From Streptomyces platensis (GTDB taxonomy: Bacteria > Actinomycetota > Actinomycetes > Streptomycetales > Streptomycetaceae), in assembly GCF_008704855.1 (NCBI RefSeq), contig NZ_CP023691.1, forward strand, positions 2,914,001-2,978,000: DNA of 64,000 nucleotides, written 5' to 3'. Position numbers and translations under genes: made by a program. The notes below the pieces were generated by a model. That model was not told the origin of the DNA, did not search any database, and saw only the letters and a program-made list of their open reading frames with translations. Below are positions 11,138 through 19,324 of this stretch, piece after piece (the stretch's first letter is position 1; each line of letters begins with the position of its first letter).

Positions 11138-12592
11138 ATGCCTGAGCTCAGCCGTCGACGGCGTTTTCTGGTGCTGGCGATCTGCTGTATGAGCCTGCTG
11201 ATCGTCAGCCTCGACAACACCATCCTCAATGTCGCGCTGCCCTCCGTACAGCGTGACCTGCACGCCACGGTCGCCGGCATGCAGTGGACCATCGACGCCT
11301 ACACCCTGGTGCTGGCGGCGCTGCTGATGCTGGCCGGCTCCACCGCCGACCGGCTCGGGCGGCGCCGGGTCTTCGTGACCGGACTGGTGGTCTTCGCGGC
11401 CGGCTCGCTGCTGTGCAGCCTGGCGCCGAGTCTGGAGTGGCTGGTGGTCTTCCGGATGGTGCAGGCGGTCGGCGGCTCGATGCTCAACCCCGTCGCGATG
11501 TCGATCATCACCAATACCTTCACCGAGCCGCGCGAGCGGGCCCGTGCGATCGGCGTGTGGGGCGGCGTCGTCGGCATCAGCATGGCGGCCGGGCCGGTGA
11601 TCGGCGGGCTGCTGGTGCAGAGCATCGGCTGGCGCTCCATCTTCTGGATCAACGTCCCGATCGGCGCCCTCGCGCTCTTCCTGACCCTGCGCTACGTCCC
11701 CGAATCGCGCGCCCCCAGGCCGCGCCGCGTCGACCCGGTCGGCCAGCTGCTGGTGATCGGGCTGCTCGGCTCACTCACCTACGCGATCATCGAGGCCCCG
11801 GACGCCGGCTGGGCGTCCCCGGAGATCCTGGCGTTCGTGCTGCTCGCACTGGCCTGTCTGGCCGGTCTGATCGGCTATGAGCGGCGCCGCCGGGAACCCC
11901 TGATCGACCTGCGGTTCTTCCACAGCGCGCCGTTCAGCGGGGCCACGGTCGTGGCGGTCTGCGCCTTTGCCGCGCTGGCCGGCTTCCTGTTCATCAATAC
12001 GCTGTATCTCCAGAACATCCGCGGCCTGTCCGCTTTGGACGCCGGTCTCTACATGCTCCCCATGGCCGGGATGACGCTGATCTTCGCGCCGCTGTCGGGA
12101 CGGCTGGTCGGCAGCCGCGGGCCCCGGCTCTCCCTGCTCCTGGCCGGGGCCGCGATGGGGGCCAGCGGGCTGCTCTTCGCGGCGTTCGACGCCCAGTCGG
12201 CGGACCCGCTGATGTTCACCGGCTATGTCCTGTTCGGCATCGGGTTCGGCCTGGTCAACGCGCCGATCACCAACACCGCGGTGTCCGGGATGCCCCGTAC
12301 CCAGGCCGGGGTGGCCGCCGCGGTCGCCTCCACCAGCAGACAGGTCGGACAGTCGCTCGGCGTCGCGGTAATCGGCGCCGTACTGGCGAGCGGGGCGCAT
12401 GCCACCGCCACCGCGGACGCCTTCCTCGCGGCCGGCCGCCCGGCGTGGTGGATCATCGCCGGCTGCGGCGCGGCCGTCCTGCTGCTCGGCGCACTGACCA
12501 CCGGCCGCTGGGCGCGGGCGACCGCCGACCGCACGGCAGCACTCTTCGAGGAGGAGGCCCCGGGGTACCGGCCGGCGGACGCGCGGTCTTAG
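11138..12592 (+). CDS. MFS exporter (DHA2 family, EmrB/QacA-like)
   Basis: A 484-residue, ~14-TM transporter. The first helix carries SLLIVSLDNTILNVALPSV, the DHA2 signature. Motif A is GSTADRLGRRRVF, and motif C-like glycines lie in GVVGISMAAGPVIGGLL. Proton-driven drug or metabolite export is expected. It is divergent from dus, and no regulator lies beside it, unlike the three cassette-borne exporters in this window. A short gap then leads to the convergent membrane-protein pair at 12642-13729. Confidence 0.9.
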   Translation: MPELSRRRRFLVLAICCMSLLIVSLDNTILNVALPSVQRDLHATVAGMQWTIDAYTLVLAALLMLAGSTADRLGRRRVFVTGLVVFAAGSLLCSLAPSLEWLVVFRMVQAVGGSMLNPVAMSIITNTFTEPRERARAIGVWGGVVGISMAAGPVIGGLLVQSIGWRSIFWINVPIGALALFLTLRYVPESRAPRPRRVDPVGQLLVIGLLGSLTYAIIEAPDAGWASPEILAFVLLALACLAGLIGYERRRREPLIDLRFFHSAPFSGATVVAVCAFAALAGFLFINTLYLQNIRGLSALDAGLYMLPMAGMTLIFAPLSGRLVGSRGPRLSLLLAGAAMGASGLLFAAFDAQSADPLMFTGYVLFGIGFGLVNAPITNTAVSGMPRTQAGVAAAVASTSRQVGQSLGVAVIGAVLASGAHATATADAFLAAGRPAWWIIAGCGAAVLLLGALTTGRWARATADRTAALFEEEAPGYRPADARS

Positions 12593-12641
12593 ACGTGCGG
12601 TCCGGCTCCAGGCGCCCCGCGCAGGAGTGGTGCGCGGGTGC

Positions 12642-13004
12642 TCACTGCGCGCCCAGGAGTCCCAGCACCTTGTTGACGGCCTCGACGATCGGTACGCCGA
12701 GCGCGCCCAAGGTCCCGGCGATGCCCGCGACGGCGTACAGCGCGCGGTGGCGCTCCTGCTGCGGGACATTCGCCTCGGCCCGGAGGGCGGGCAGCGAGTC
12801 GTCGAGGGCCTCGGCGCCTGCCTGCGGGACCTGGCCGCGCAACTCCTGTACCAGGGTGAGGAGTTCGCGCAGCGCCTCCTGGGCGGCCGGGGGCATCTCC
12901 GGGGCCGGGGTGACGCGCTTGTCGATGCCGACGTTGCCCGAGCCGCCGTGCAGGGTGACGTGGTCGCCGCTGCCGAAGTAGTAGTGCTGGCCTTGGCCGC
13001 TCAT
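12642..13004 (-). CDS. small protein with N-terminal HYYFG...GGxGNVG motif
   Basis: A 120-residue unrecognised protein with three parts. Residues 7-27 carry HYYFG, then four to six variable residues, then HGGSGNVGI. Residues ~35-80 form an Ala/Glu/Leu-rich predicted helix. Residues ~88-117 are hydrophobic and Gly/Ala-rich (YAVAGIAGTLGALGVPIVEA). The same motif ends the upstream partner (13004-13729). The ATG at 13004 overlaps the partner's TGA by one base, so translation is coupled. The layout of short motif, helix and hydrophobic tail resembles proteins that use a short amyloid-forming motif to receive a signal and then act on membranes. That is inference only. Confidence 0.75.
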   Translation of the reverse strand: MSGQGQHYYFGSGDHVTLHGGSGNVGIDKRVTPAPEMPPAAQEALRELLTLVQELRGQVPQAGAEALDDSLPALRAEANVPQQERHRALYAVAGIAGTLGALGVPIVEAVNKVLGLLGAQ

Positions 13005-13729
13005 CAGCTCGCCATCCCCACGTTGCCGGTGCCGCCGTACATGTTGACGTTGTCCCCGAAATAGTAGTGCTTGGGGCTGATCGAGACGGTGTTCACCCGC
13101 ACCGTGAACTCGGCCGCGGGGTTCTCGATCGCGTGCGCGATCTGGTGGGCGAGCCCCCGCAGTTGGTGCGGGTCGGGGCTGGTCACCACGGCGGTGGAGG
13201 GGCCCGTCGTCTCGACGGCCAGAACGAAGTGCGGGGGCGCGCTGAGCACCTTCAGCATCTCCACCAGGGAGTAGACCAGCGCGGCACCCGCCGCGATCAC
13301 CACGAGGGCGGTGACACCGCCGGAATCGTCGCCGCTGCTCCCGAAGCCGCTGCTGGTGGCGGCAAGCAGGAGGAGAAGAACCGTTGCCAGCCCAAGGAGC
13401 AGCAACCGCTTCACGAAGAGCAGGACGGCCTCCTTGCGCCGGGGGTGGATGGTGAGCGTGTATACCCGCGCGACGTTCTGGAGCGGGTAGTAGGCGTCAC
13501 CGACCCAGAGCAGCCGCTTGCTGACCCGCAGATCGACCCCGATGATCGGCTGTCCCGATGCCGCCGGTGCCACATCGGGGTAGGGATCGGCGGCGGGCGG
13601 CGGACCGGCCGGTGGCTGCGGCGGGGCAGCGGGCGGCGGCGGTGGGGCCGCGGGCGGCGGGCCGCCGTGGGTGTCCCGGGCCTCTTCCGGCGGGTTCCAC
13701 GACTGCTCCGCCGGGTCCGTTGACGTCAT
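13004..13729 (-). CDS. DUF6232-like membrane protein ending in HYYFG...GGxGNVG motif
   Basis: A 241-residue protein. Residues 1-55 are Pro-rich and probably disordered. Residues ~60-100 include VSKRLLWVGDAYYPLQNVARVYTLTI. Two adjacent hydrophobic stretches follow (~105-125 LLLLGLATVLLLLLAATSS and ~138-160 ALVVIAAGAALVYSLVEML). A soluble domain (VVTSPDPHQLRGLAHQIAHAIENP) precedes a C-terminal 21-residue motif, HYYFGDNVNMYGGTGNVGM. The middle region resembles DUF6232 by eye, which should be confirmed by profile search. ATG 13729 follows GAGGGGGA. The gene is coupled to the downstream small protein, which starts with a near-copy of the motif. Confidence 0.75.
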   Translation of the reverse strand: MTSTDPAEQSWNPPEEARDTHGGPPPAAPPPPPAAPPQPPAGPPPAADPYPDVAPAASGQPIIGVDLRVSKRLLWVGDAYYPLQNVARVYTLTIHPRRKEAVLLFVKRLLLLGLATVLLLLLAATSSGFGSSGDDSGGVTALVVIAAGAALVYSLVEMLKVLSAPPHFVLAVETTGPSTAVVTSPDPHQLRGLAHQIAHAIENPAAEFTVRVNTVSISPKHYYFGDNVNMYGGTGNVGMAS

Positions 13730-13911
13730 ACGAGTCCCCCTCGTCAGACCTCACCGAGTGAGATCCGGTCACCTCGTGGCACTGAGATCTCTTCCTCTCT
13801 CCGTGCCGCACCATGCGCGAGGATTCACTCTGTCAGATGTGTTGCCACAGACGGAAGTTGGTTCTCCGCAGACAGCGGTCCGGCCCTCGGTCCAGCCCCT
13901 CGCCCGTACGG

Positions 13912-14835
13912 TCACACCGCCGCGAGCGCCGCCGGTTCGGCCGCCAGCTGCTCCAGCCGCTCCCGGGACGTCTCGTCCACGGGCGTGTAATACAGCAGCT
14001 TGGGGCCGGGGTTGGGCCCCGTCCACAGGCTGGTGGCGGTCAGCTGGAGGGGACCCACCCGCGGATGCCGGAAGACCTTCACGGCGCTGACGGGGCGCAG
14101 GACCTCGTGCTGCGCCCAGATCTCACGGAACTCCGGCGAGGCCTCCATCAGCCGCGCGACCAGCGCCTTCCAGGCCGGCTCGGCGAGATGCTCGGCCATC
14201 GACGCCCGGAACTTGGCGGCCATCACCCCCAGCGTGGCCTCCAGGTCGCCGAGGCCGGCCCGCCACACGGGGTGGGTGAACGCCAGCCACATGCAGTTGC
14301 GGTCCTCTTCGGGCACCGCATCGAGATCGCACAGCAGACGGCCGTAGGTGCGGTTGTAGGCGAGAATGTCGAACCGGCTGTTCTGGACGACCGCGGGGAA
14401 CGGCGTGAGCTGGTGCAGCAGTTGCCACAACTCCCGCGTGACGCCCGTGCACTCCCTGCCGGGCATCGGATCGACCGCCCCCGCCAGCGCGAACAGATGG
14501 CTGCGCTCGGCGCGGTCGAGCAGCAGCGCACGGGCCACCGCGTCCAGGACCTGCGGCGATACATGGATGTCCCGGGCCTGTTCGAGCCAGGTGTACCAGG
14601 TGACCCCGACCGCACCCAGGTGCGCGACCTCCTCGCGGCGCAGTCCGGGCGTACGCCGGCGGGCGCCGCGCGGCAGTCCGACCTGCTCGGGCGTGATCCG
14701 CTCCCGTCGGCTGCGCAGAAAGGCGGCCAGCTCGGCCCGGCGGGCGGCGTCATCGCGCGGGGCGGTGCCGTACGGCGGGGCGGCGGCGCCACCGGGGCCT
14801 GTGGCAGGCTGCGGCAGGAACGGGTCCACGGTCAT
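13912..14835 (-). CDS. XRE-family regulator with MmyB-like ligand-binding domain (second paralogue)
   Basis: A 307-residue protein. The helix-turn-helix lies in RAELAAFLRSRRERITPEQVGL with RRTPGLRREEVAHLGAVGVTWYTWLEQARDI. The C-terminal sensor domain (DILAYNRTYGRLL, EEDRNCMWLAFTHP, LMEASPEFREIWAQHEV, LYYTPVDETSRERL) matches the MmyB-like type. ATG 14835 is chosen because conservation starts soon after it; an open frame continues to 15060 but overlaps the divergent gene. The operator GGTACCAG-N12-CTGGTACC lies 45 bp upstream, and the divergent MFS gene begins at 14937. Probably a repressor of that exporter. Confidence 0.88.
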   Translation of the reverse strand: MTVDPFLPQPATGPGGAAAPPYGTAPRDDAARRAELAAFLRSRRERITPEQVGLPRGARRRTPGLRREEVAHLGAVGVTWYTWLEQARDIHVSPQVLDAVARALLLDRAERSHLFALAGAVDPMPGRECTGVTRELWQLLHQLTPFPAVVQNSRFDILAYNRTYGRLLCDLDAVPEEDRNCMWLAFTHPVWRAGLGDLEATLGVMAAKFRASMAEHLAEPAWKALVARLMEASPEFREIWAQHEVLRPVSAVKVFRHPRVGPLQLTATSLWTGPNPGPKLLYYTPVDETSRERLEQLAAEPAALAAV

Positions 14836-14879
14836 GGGTCCAGCCTGCCGCAGGCCCGAGCCTGTTGCCAGGTAGTGCT

Positions 14880-14907
14880 GGTACCAGGATAAGAACACTC
14901 TGGTACC
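14880..14907. promoter_or_regulatory. candidate operator of the second XRE/MFS cassette
   Basis: GGTACCAG (14880-14887), 12 bases, CTGGTACC (14900-14907). It lies 45 bp from the regulator start and 30 bp from the MFS start, the same distances as in the first cassette. The left half-site is also a perfect palindrome, CTGGTACCAG (14878-14887). Confidence 0.72.
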
Positions 14908-14936
14908 CGGTTGAGCGGTCGGCGATCGTCGACACC

Positions 14937-16472
14937 GTGAGCGATACCCGAGCACAGATAACCACCCCGGAAGCCCCGGCCGGGCGCCTCGGCGCCCTGG
15001 CCACCGCCCCGGAGGCCGCGTTCCCGGACGCCCCGGCGACCCCGGAGGCACCGGCCGCACCCGGCCCCGCCCGACAGCAGCAGCGGACCTCGACCGTGCT
15101 GACCCCGCTCGGTCTGCTGACCGTACTGCTGGGCGCGGCCCTACCCATGATCGACTTCTTTATCGTCAATGTCGCCCTGCCGACCATCGACCACGATCTG
15201 CACGCGGGCCCGGCGATGCTGGAGATGGTGGTGGCCGGTTACGGCGTCGCCTACGCGATGCTGCTGGTCGTCGGCGGGCGGCTGGGCGACATGATCGGCC
15301 GCCGCCGGATGTTCCTGTGGGGCCTGGCCGCCTTCGGGCTGACCTCGCTGGCCTGCGGCCTGGCGCCGGACGCCTGGACGCTGGTGGCCGCCCGGGTCGC
15401 CCAGGGCGCCGCGGCCGCCCTGCTGCTGCCGCAGGTACTGGCCACCATCCAGGCGGCGACCACCGGCAAGCGGCGCGCCAAGGCCGTCAGCCTGTACGGC
15501 GGCACGGCCGGGGTGTCCAGCGCCGTCGGCCAGGTACTCGGCGGGCTGCTGGTCTCCGTCGACCTGGCGGGCACCGGCTGGCGCGCGGTCTTCCTGGTGA
15601 ACGTCCCGATAGCCGCCGCGGCCTGGCTGCTGGCCGCCCGTACGGTCCCCGAGACCCGCTCCCCGCACCCGGCCCGGGTGGACGGCCCCGGCACCGCGCT
15701 GCTCGCCACCACGCTGATCACGCTCCTGCTGCCGCTCACCGAGGGCCGGGCGGCCGGCTGGCCCCTGTGGTCCTGGGTCCTGCTGGCCGTCTTCCCCTTT
15801 GCCGCCACCGCGTTCGTGCTGGTCGAGCGCCGGGCCGAACGCCTCGGCCGGACGCCGCTCGTCCCGCCGTCGCTGCTGCGCATCCCCTCCGTGAACAGCG
15901 GACTCCTCATGCTCGTTCCGTTCACGCTGGGCTTCGGCGGCTTCATGTTCGTGGTCGCGGTCGCCCTCCAAAACGGCCTGCACTTCGGCCCGTTCGCGGC
16001 CGGACTGTCCCTGGTGCCGCTGTGCGCCGCCTTCTTCCTCGCCTCGCTCGCCGGTCCGCGGCTGGTGCTGCGGTTCGGGCGGCGGGTGGTGGTCGCCGGT
16101 TCGCTGATCCAGGGCACCGGGCTGGCGCTGCTGGCGCTGACCGTGCACGACGGCTGGCCGGGGATATCGGTGGCGGCCCTCGCGCCGAGCATGGCCGTAC
16201 TGGGCTTCGGCCAGGGCATGGTGATGCCGGTGGTGATGCGCATCGTGCTGAGCGAACTGCCGATGACACAGGCGGGCGTGGGCGGCGGCGTCATGGTCAC
16301 CACCCAGCAGTCCGGCCTCGCCTTGGGTGTGGCCACCCTCGGCACCCTCTTCCTTTCACTGCTGCCGTCCGTCGGCATCCGCGACGCCCTGCTCGCCGCC
16401 CTGCTGACGCAACTGGCGATCGTCGCGGGCACCACGCTGCTCACCCTGCGCCTGCCCCGCACCGTGCGGTGA
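14937..16472 (+). CDS. MFS exporter (DHA2-like), second cassette
   Basis: A 511-residue, ~14-TM transporter with a ~55-residue Pro/Ala-rich cytoplasmic N-terminus. The first helix region has PMIDFFIVNVALPTI, motif A is GGRLGDMIGRRRMF, and the glycine-rich motif C-like region is GVSSAVGQVLGGLLVS. GTG 14937 is taken as start; no strong ribosome binding site precedes it, so a leaderless transcript is possible. It is divergent from the XRE regulator at 13912-14835 with the shared operator between them. Export of a small toxic molecule is the likely role. Confidence 0.88.
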   Translation: MSDTRAQITTPEAPAGRLGALATAPEAAFPDAPATPEAPAAPGPARQQQRTSTVLTPLGLLTVLLGAALPMIDFFIVNVALPTIDHDLHAGPAMLEMVVAGYGVAYAMLLVVGGRLGDMIGRRRMFLWGLAAFGLTSLACGLAPDAWTLVAARVAQGAAAALLLPQVLATIQAATTGKRRAKAVSLYGGTAGVSSAVGQVLGGLLVSVDLAGTGWRAVFLVNVPIAAAAWLLAARTVPETRSPHPARVDGPGTALLATTLITLLLPLTEGRAAGWPLWSWVLLAVFPFAATAFVLVERRAERLGRTPLVPPSLLRIPSVNSGLLMLVPFTLGFGGFMFVVAVALQNGLHFGPFAAGLSLVPLCAAFFLASLAGPRLVLRFGRRVVVAGSLIQGTGLALLALTVHDGWPGISVAALAPSMAVLGFGQGMVMPVVMRIVLSELPMTQAGVGGGVMVTTQQSGLALGVATLGTLFLSLLPSVGIRDALLAALLTQLAIVAGTTLLTLRLPRTVR

Positions 16473-16510
16473 GGTGCAATGCGGCGCGCTGAGGCGCGAC
16501 ACCCCTCGAC

Positions 16511-16554
16511 GACATGACGACTGACAGATATTGAAATCTGTCAGTCGTCATGTC
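16511..16554. promoter_or_regulatory. 19-bp perfect inverted repeat, operator and/or terminator
   Basis: The left arm 16511-16529 and right arm 16536-16554 are exact inverted copies of 19 bases around a 6-base loop. The core is TGACAGAT-N6-ATCTGTCA. It lies between the end of the MFS gene (16472) and the aldo/keto reductase start (16657). The modest GC of the core and its position upstream of an AKR-TetR pair favour an operator. As RNA it would also form a strong hairpin after the MFS gene. Confidence 0.75.
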
Positions 16555-16600
16555 ATGCTGAGTGCACGGCAGCCGCTCCCCGTCCCCTCCCTCACCCCTC

Positions 16601-16636
16601 ACTCCCCTCACTCCCCTCACTCCCCTCACTCCCCTC
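16601..16636 (+). repeat. four tandem copies of ACTCCCCTC in the AKR leader
   Basis: Perfect 9-bp units start at 16601, 16610, 16619 and 16628, with a degenerate unit before them (TCACCCCTC). They end ten bases before the AKR ribosome binding site. The pyrimidine-rich tract could vary in copy number by slippage. Confidence 0.85.
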
Positions 16637-16656
16637 ATCACCTTCAGGAGCACACA

Positions 16657-17661
16657 GTGCAGACCCGCACCCTGGGCACCACCGGCCCGCAGACCTCCGC
16701 TCTAGGCCTCGGCTGCATGGGCATGTCCGCCCTCTACGGCGACAGCGACCGCAGCGAATCCCTCGCCACCGTTCACGCCGCCCTCGACGCGGGCGTCACC
16801 CTGCTCGACACCGGCGACTTCTACGGCATGGGACACAACGAACTGCTGATCAACGAGGCGCTGCGCACCGCCCCCGTGGCGGCTCGCGAAAAGGCGCAGA
16901 TCAGCGTCAAGTTCGGCGCCCTGCGCACCGTCGAGGGCGGCTTCACCGGCTACGACGGCCGGCCGAACGCGGTGAAGAACTTCGCCGCGTACTCCCTCCA
17001 GCGCCTGGGCACCGACCACATCGACATCTACCGCATCGCCCGGGTCGATCCGGACGTCCCGATCGAGGAGACCGTCGGCGCCATCGCCGAGCTGGTCGAG
17101 GCCGGTCATGTCCGCCACATCGGCCTGTCCGAGGTGGGCGCGCAGACCCTGCGCCGGGCCGCCGCCGTGGCCCCGATCTCCGACCTCCAGATCGAGTACT
17201 CCCTCCTCTCCCGCGGCATCGAGGAGGCGATCCTGCCGGCCGCCCGCGAGCTGGGCATCGGCATCACCGCCTACGGGGTCCTGTCCCGCGGCCTGATCAG
17301 CGGCCACTTCACCCGCGACCGCAAGCTCGCCGCGAATGACTTCCGGGGTATGAGCCCGCGCTTCCAGGGCGAGAACCTCGACCGCAATCTCGACCTGGTG
17401 GACGCCCTGCGCAAGATCGCCGAACAGAAGGGCGTCTCGGTCGCGCAGACCGCCATCGCCTGGGTGCTCTCCCGCGGCACGGACATCGTCCCGCTGGTCG
17501 GCGCCCGTCGCCGCGACCGGCTGACCGAGGCCCTCGGCGCCCTGGACATCACCCTGGACGCCGACGATCTGTCCGCGATCGAGCACGCCATCCCGCCCGG
17601 CGCCGCCGCCGGCGACCGCTACCCCACCGAGCAGATGGCCCACCTGGACAGCGAGCACTGA
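16657..17661 (+). CDS. aldo/keto reductase (AKR13-like), catalytic His replaced
   Basis: A 334-residue NADPH-dependent oxidoreductase-fold protein. GTG 16657 is preceded by CAGGAG at good spacing; a longer frame from 16531 would translate the tandem repeat and is rejected. Catalytic Asp51 and Tyr56 (DTGDFYGMGHNE) and Lys85 (ISVKFGAL) are present. The tetrad His, expected in a QHRVDP-like context, is Ala128 (RIARVDP). The C-terminal cofactor-binding segment is WVLSRGTDIVPLVGARRRDRL. The His change may mark a subfamily with altered redox preference. It is followed in the same direction by a TetR gene (17900) and preceded by a 19-bp inverted repeat, so substrate-controlled expression is likely. 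Confidence 0.88.
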   Translation: MQTRTLGTTGPQTSALGLGCMGMSALYGDSDRSESLATVHAALDAGVTLLDTGDFYGMGHNELLINEALRTAPVAAREKAQISVKFGALRTVEGGFTGYDGRPNAVKNFAAYSLQRLGTDHIDIYRIARVDPDVPIEETVGAIAELVEAGHVRHIGLSEVGAQTLRRAAAVAPISDLQIEYSLLSRGIEEAILPAARELGIGITAYGVLSRGLISGHFTRDRKLAANDFRGMSPRFQGENLDRNLDLVDALRKIAEQKGVSVAQTAIAWVLSRGTDIVPLVGARRRDRLTEALGALDITLDADDLSAIEHAIPPGAAAGDRYPTEQMAHLDSEH

Positions 17662-17789
17662 CGAAGGGGGAGCACACCGGCCCCAGCGGGCCACCGAGCC
17701 ACCGAGCCATCGGGGCATCGGAGCAGGCCGGTCACTGGGCATTCGAGACACCGTCCATACGGCCCCGCAGCAGGTACGGGGCACGGCCA

Positions 17790-17808
17790 GGTACCGTCCG
17801 TACGTACC
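17790..17808. promoter_or_regulatory. imperfect palindrome upstream of TetR gene
   Basis: GGTAC at 17790-17794 and GTACC at 17804-17808 bracket CGTCCGTAC, giving a near-palindromic 19-mer about 90 bp before the TetR start. Possible autoregulatory site or promoter region; weak evidence. Confidence 0.3.
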
Positions 17809-17899
17809 ACCGTCCCCACACCGCCCCCACGCGGTCCCCGCCCGGCCCGCCCCTCGCCGCCGCGTGACCGCCCGCCCTCCCGAAAGGCCGACCCGCCGC

Positions 17900-18487
17900 A
17901 TGCCCCCCGAGACGTTGACCCCCGAGCGCATCCTCGAAGCCACCGAGGAGGTGCTGCGCCGCTACGGCCCGGCCAAGGCCACGGTCGTCGATGTGGCACG
18001 GGCCCTGGGCGTCAGCCATGGCAGCGTCTACCGCCACTTCCGTACGAAGGCGGCGCTGCGGGAGGCGGTCACGGCACGCTGGCTGGACCGTACGAGCCAG
18101 GAACTGTCGGTCATCGTCACGGCGGAAGGACCCGCACCGGAGCGGCTGGACCGCTGGCTCACCGCTCTCTTCGAGGCCAAGCGGCACAAGGCCGGCGACG
18201 ATCCCGAACTGTTCGCCACCTACATGACGTTGATCGGAGAGAGCGGCGGCGTGGTCGAGCGCCATGTCACCGACCTCGAATCCCAGCTCACCTCCATCAT
18301 CGAAGCCGGCGTCAGCCAGGGCGACTTCCACACCCCCTCCCCCGCCACCACCGCCCGCGCCGTCTTCGACGCCACCGGCCGCTTCCACGACCCGTGTTAC
18401 GCCCCCGAGTGGTCCCGCCCCGAGATCACCACCGACTTCGAGGCCGTCCGCGACCTGGTCCTGCGCGGCCTGCGCACGGATGCCTGA
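17900..18487 (+). CDS. TetR-family transcriptional regulator
   Basis: A 195-residue protein. The N-terminal helix-turn-helix is clear (RILEATEEVLRRYGPAKATVVDVARALGVSHGSVYRHFRTKAALREAV). The C-terminal domain (DRWLTALFEAKRHKAGDDPELFATYMTLI) resembles a TetR_C ligand-binding domain. ATG 17900 begins at MPPETLTPERI, the usual family N-terminus; a GTG at 17864 in the same frame would add 12 residues. It lies 238 bp downstream of the aldo/keto reductase in the same direction and is a candidate regulator of it through the 16511-16554 repeat. Confidence 0.87.
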   Translation: MPPETLTPERILEATEEVLRRYGPAKATVVDVARALGVSHGSVYRHFRTKAALREAVTARWLDRTSQELSVIVTAEGPAPERLDRWLTALFEAKRHKAGDDPELFATYMTLIGESGGVVERHVTDLESQLTSIIEAGVSQGDFHTPSPATTARAVFDATGRFHDPCYAPEWSRPEITTDFEAVRDLVLRGLRTDA

Positions 18488-18594
18488 GCAGGAACAACAC
18501 CTGCGCCGACGGGGCAGCACACTGCAGATGCGGTGACGGGCCTCCGGGGGCAGGGCGCCCCCTGCCGCATGCCGTCCGCCCGTCCGCCCCGCCC

Positions 18595-19095
18595 CTACCC
18601 CGCCCCTGCCGTGCCGTGCAGAAGGAGGGCCCAGGCGAGGAGGCCGAAGGCCGCGGTGTGCAGGAGGGCGCGGACGGTGTTGAAGGTGACCCAGCGCCCC
18701 TCGAAGGCGGACCGGGCGGCCTCCGCGCGGCTGTCGTCTCCCGTATCGGCCTTGTCGAGGGCGTTGTTGAGCGGGACGTTGACGCCGCTGGTGACGAGGA
18801 AACCCGCCAGGTAGAGCACCAGCGCGGCGACGATCCAGGGCAGGGCCACCCGCCCGTGGCCGTTCCAGGCCAGAACCGTGGCGAGGACCAGCAGGGGGAC
18901 CGGCAGCAGAAAGGGGACCAGGAACCAGCCGTTGAGGATGGCCCGGTTGATGTGCTGCATGGCCTGGACGAAGGTGCGGTCGGCGGAGCGGGCGAGGCCG
19001 GGCATCACCGCGTAGGCGAAGGCGGCGAACAGTCCGGCCATCAGTCCCGCGCCGAGCGTCGCGACCAGCAGCGTGGCGGTCTGCAAGGCCCTCAT
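18595..19095 (-). CDS. DUF1772 (anthrone oxygenase-like) membrane protein
   Basis: A 166-residue integral membrane protein with four hydrophobic segments: TATLLVATLGAGLMAGLFAAFAYAV, FLVPFLLPVPLLVLATVLAW, VALPWIVAALVLYLAGFLV and a C-terminal VRALLHTAAFGLLAWALLL. The pattern NVPLNNALDKAD between TM3 and TM4 is typical of DUF1772 proteins. ATG 19095 has GGAGGAG just upstream, so the longer frame from 19185, with a repetitive N-terminus, is rejected. Some relatives are called anthrone oxygenases, but this is not safe for stand-alone bacterial members. Confidence 0.82.
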   Translation of the reverse strand: MRALQTATLLVATLGAGLMAGLFAAFAYAVMPGLARSADRTFVQAMQHINRAILNGWFLVPFLLPVPLLVLATVLAWNGHGRVALPWIVAALVLYLAGFLVTSGVNVPLNNALDKADTGDDSRAEAARSAFEGRWVTFNTVRALLHTAAFGLLAWALLLHGTAGAG

Positions 19096-19324
19096 GGCTC
19101 CTCCGTATGCGATACGTGGTGCGATGCGCGGTGCGATCCGTGGGCCGACCCTACCGAGCACATCCCCGGAACCCGTCCCACCCACCCGAGGGAGTTGCGG
19201 TCAGGTCTGTTCCCCGCCTCCCGGGCGGGAGCGCTCGGCCAGCTCCGCGGCCCACCCGTCCGCGATCGTCGCACGCGACGGGCGCCGGGGCGGCTGCCCC
19301 CGCGCCCGTCGGCAGCGGCGGAAC

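Noticed and set aside
16601..16636. Tandem units considered as a CRISPR-like array
   Set aside because: Units are 9 bp with no spacers; a simple tandem repeat.
19100..19185. Repetitive N-terminal extension (PRIAPRIAPRIA) of the DUF1772 protein
   Set aside because: The ribosome binding site GGAGGAG sits at ATG 19095, so the repeats are upstream DNA and not translated.
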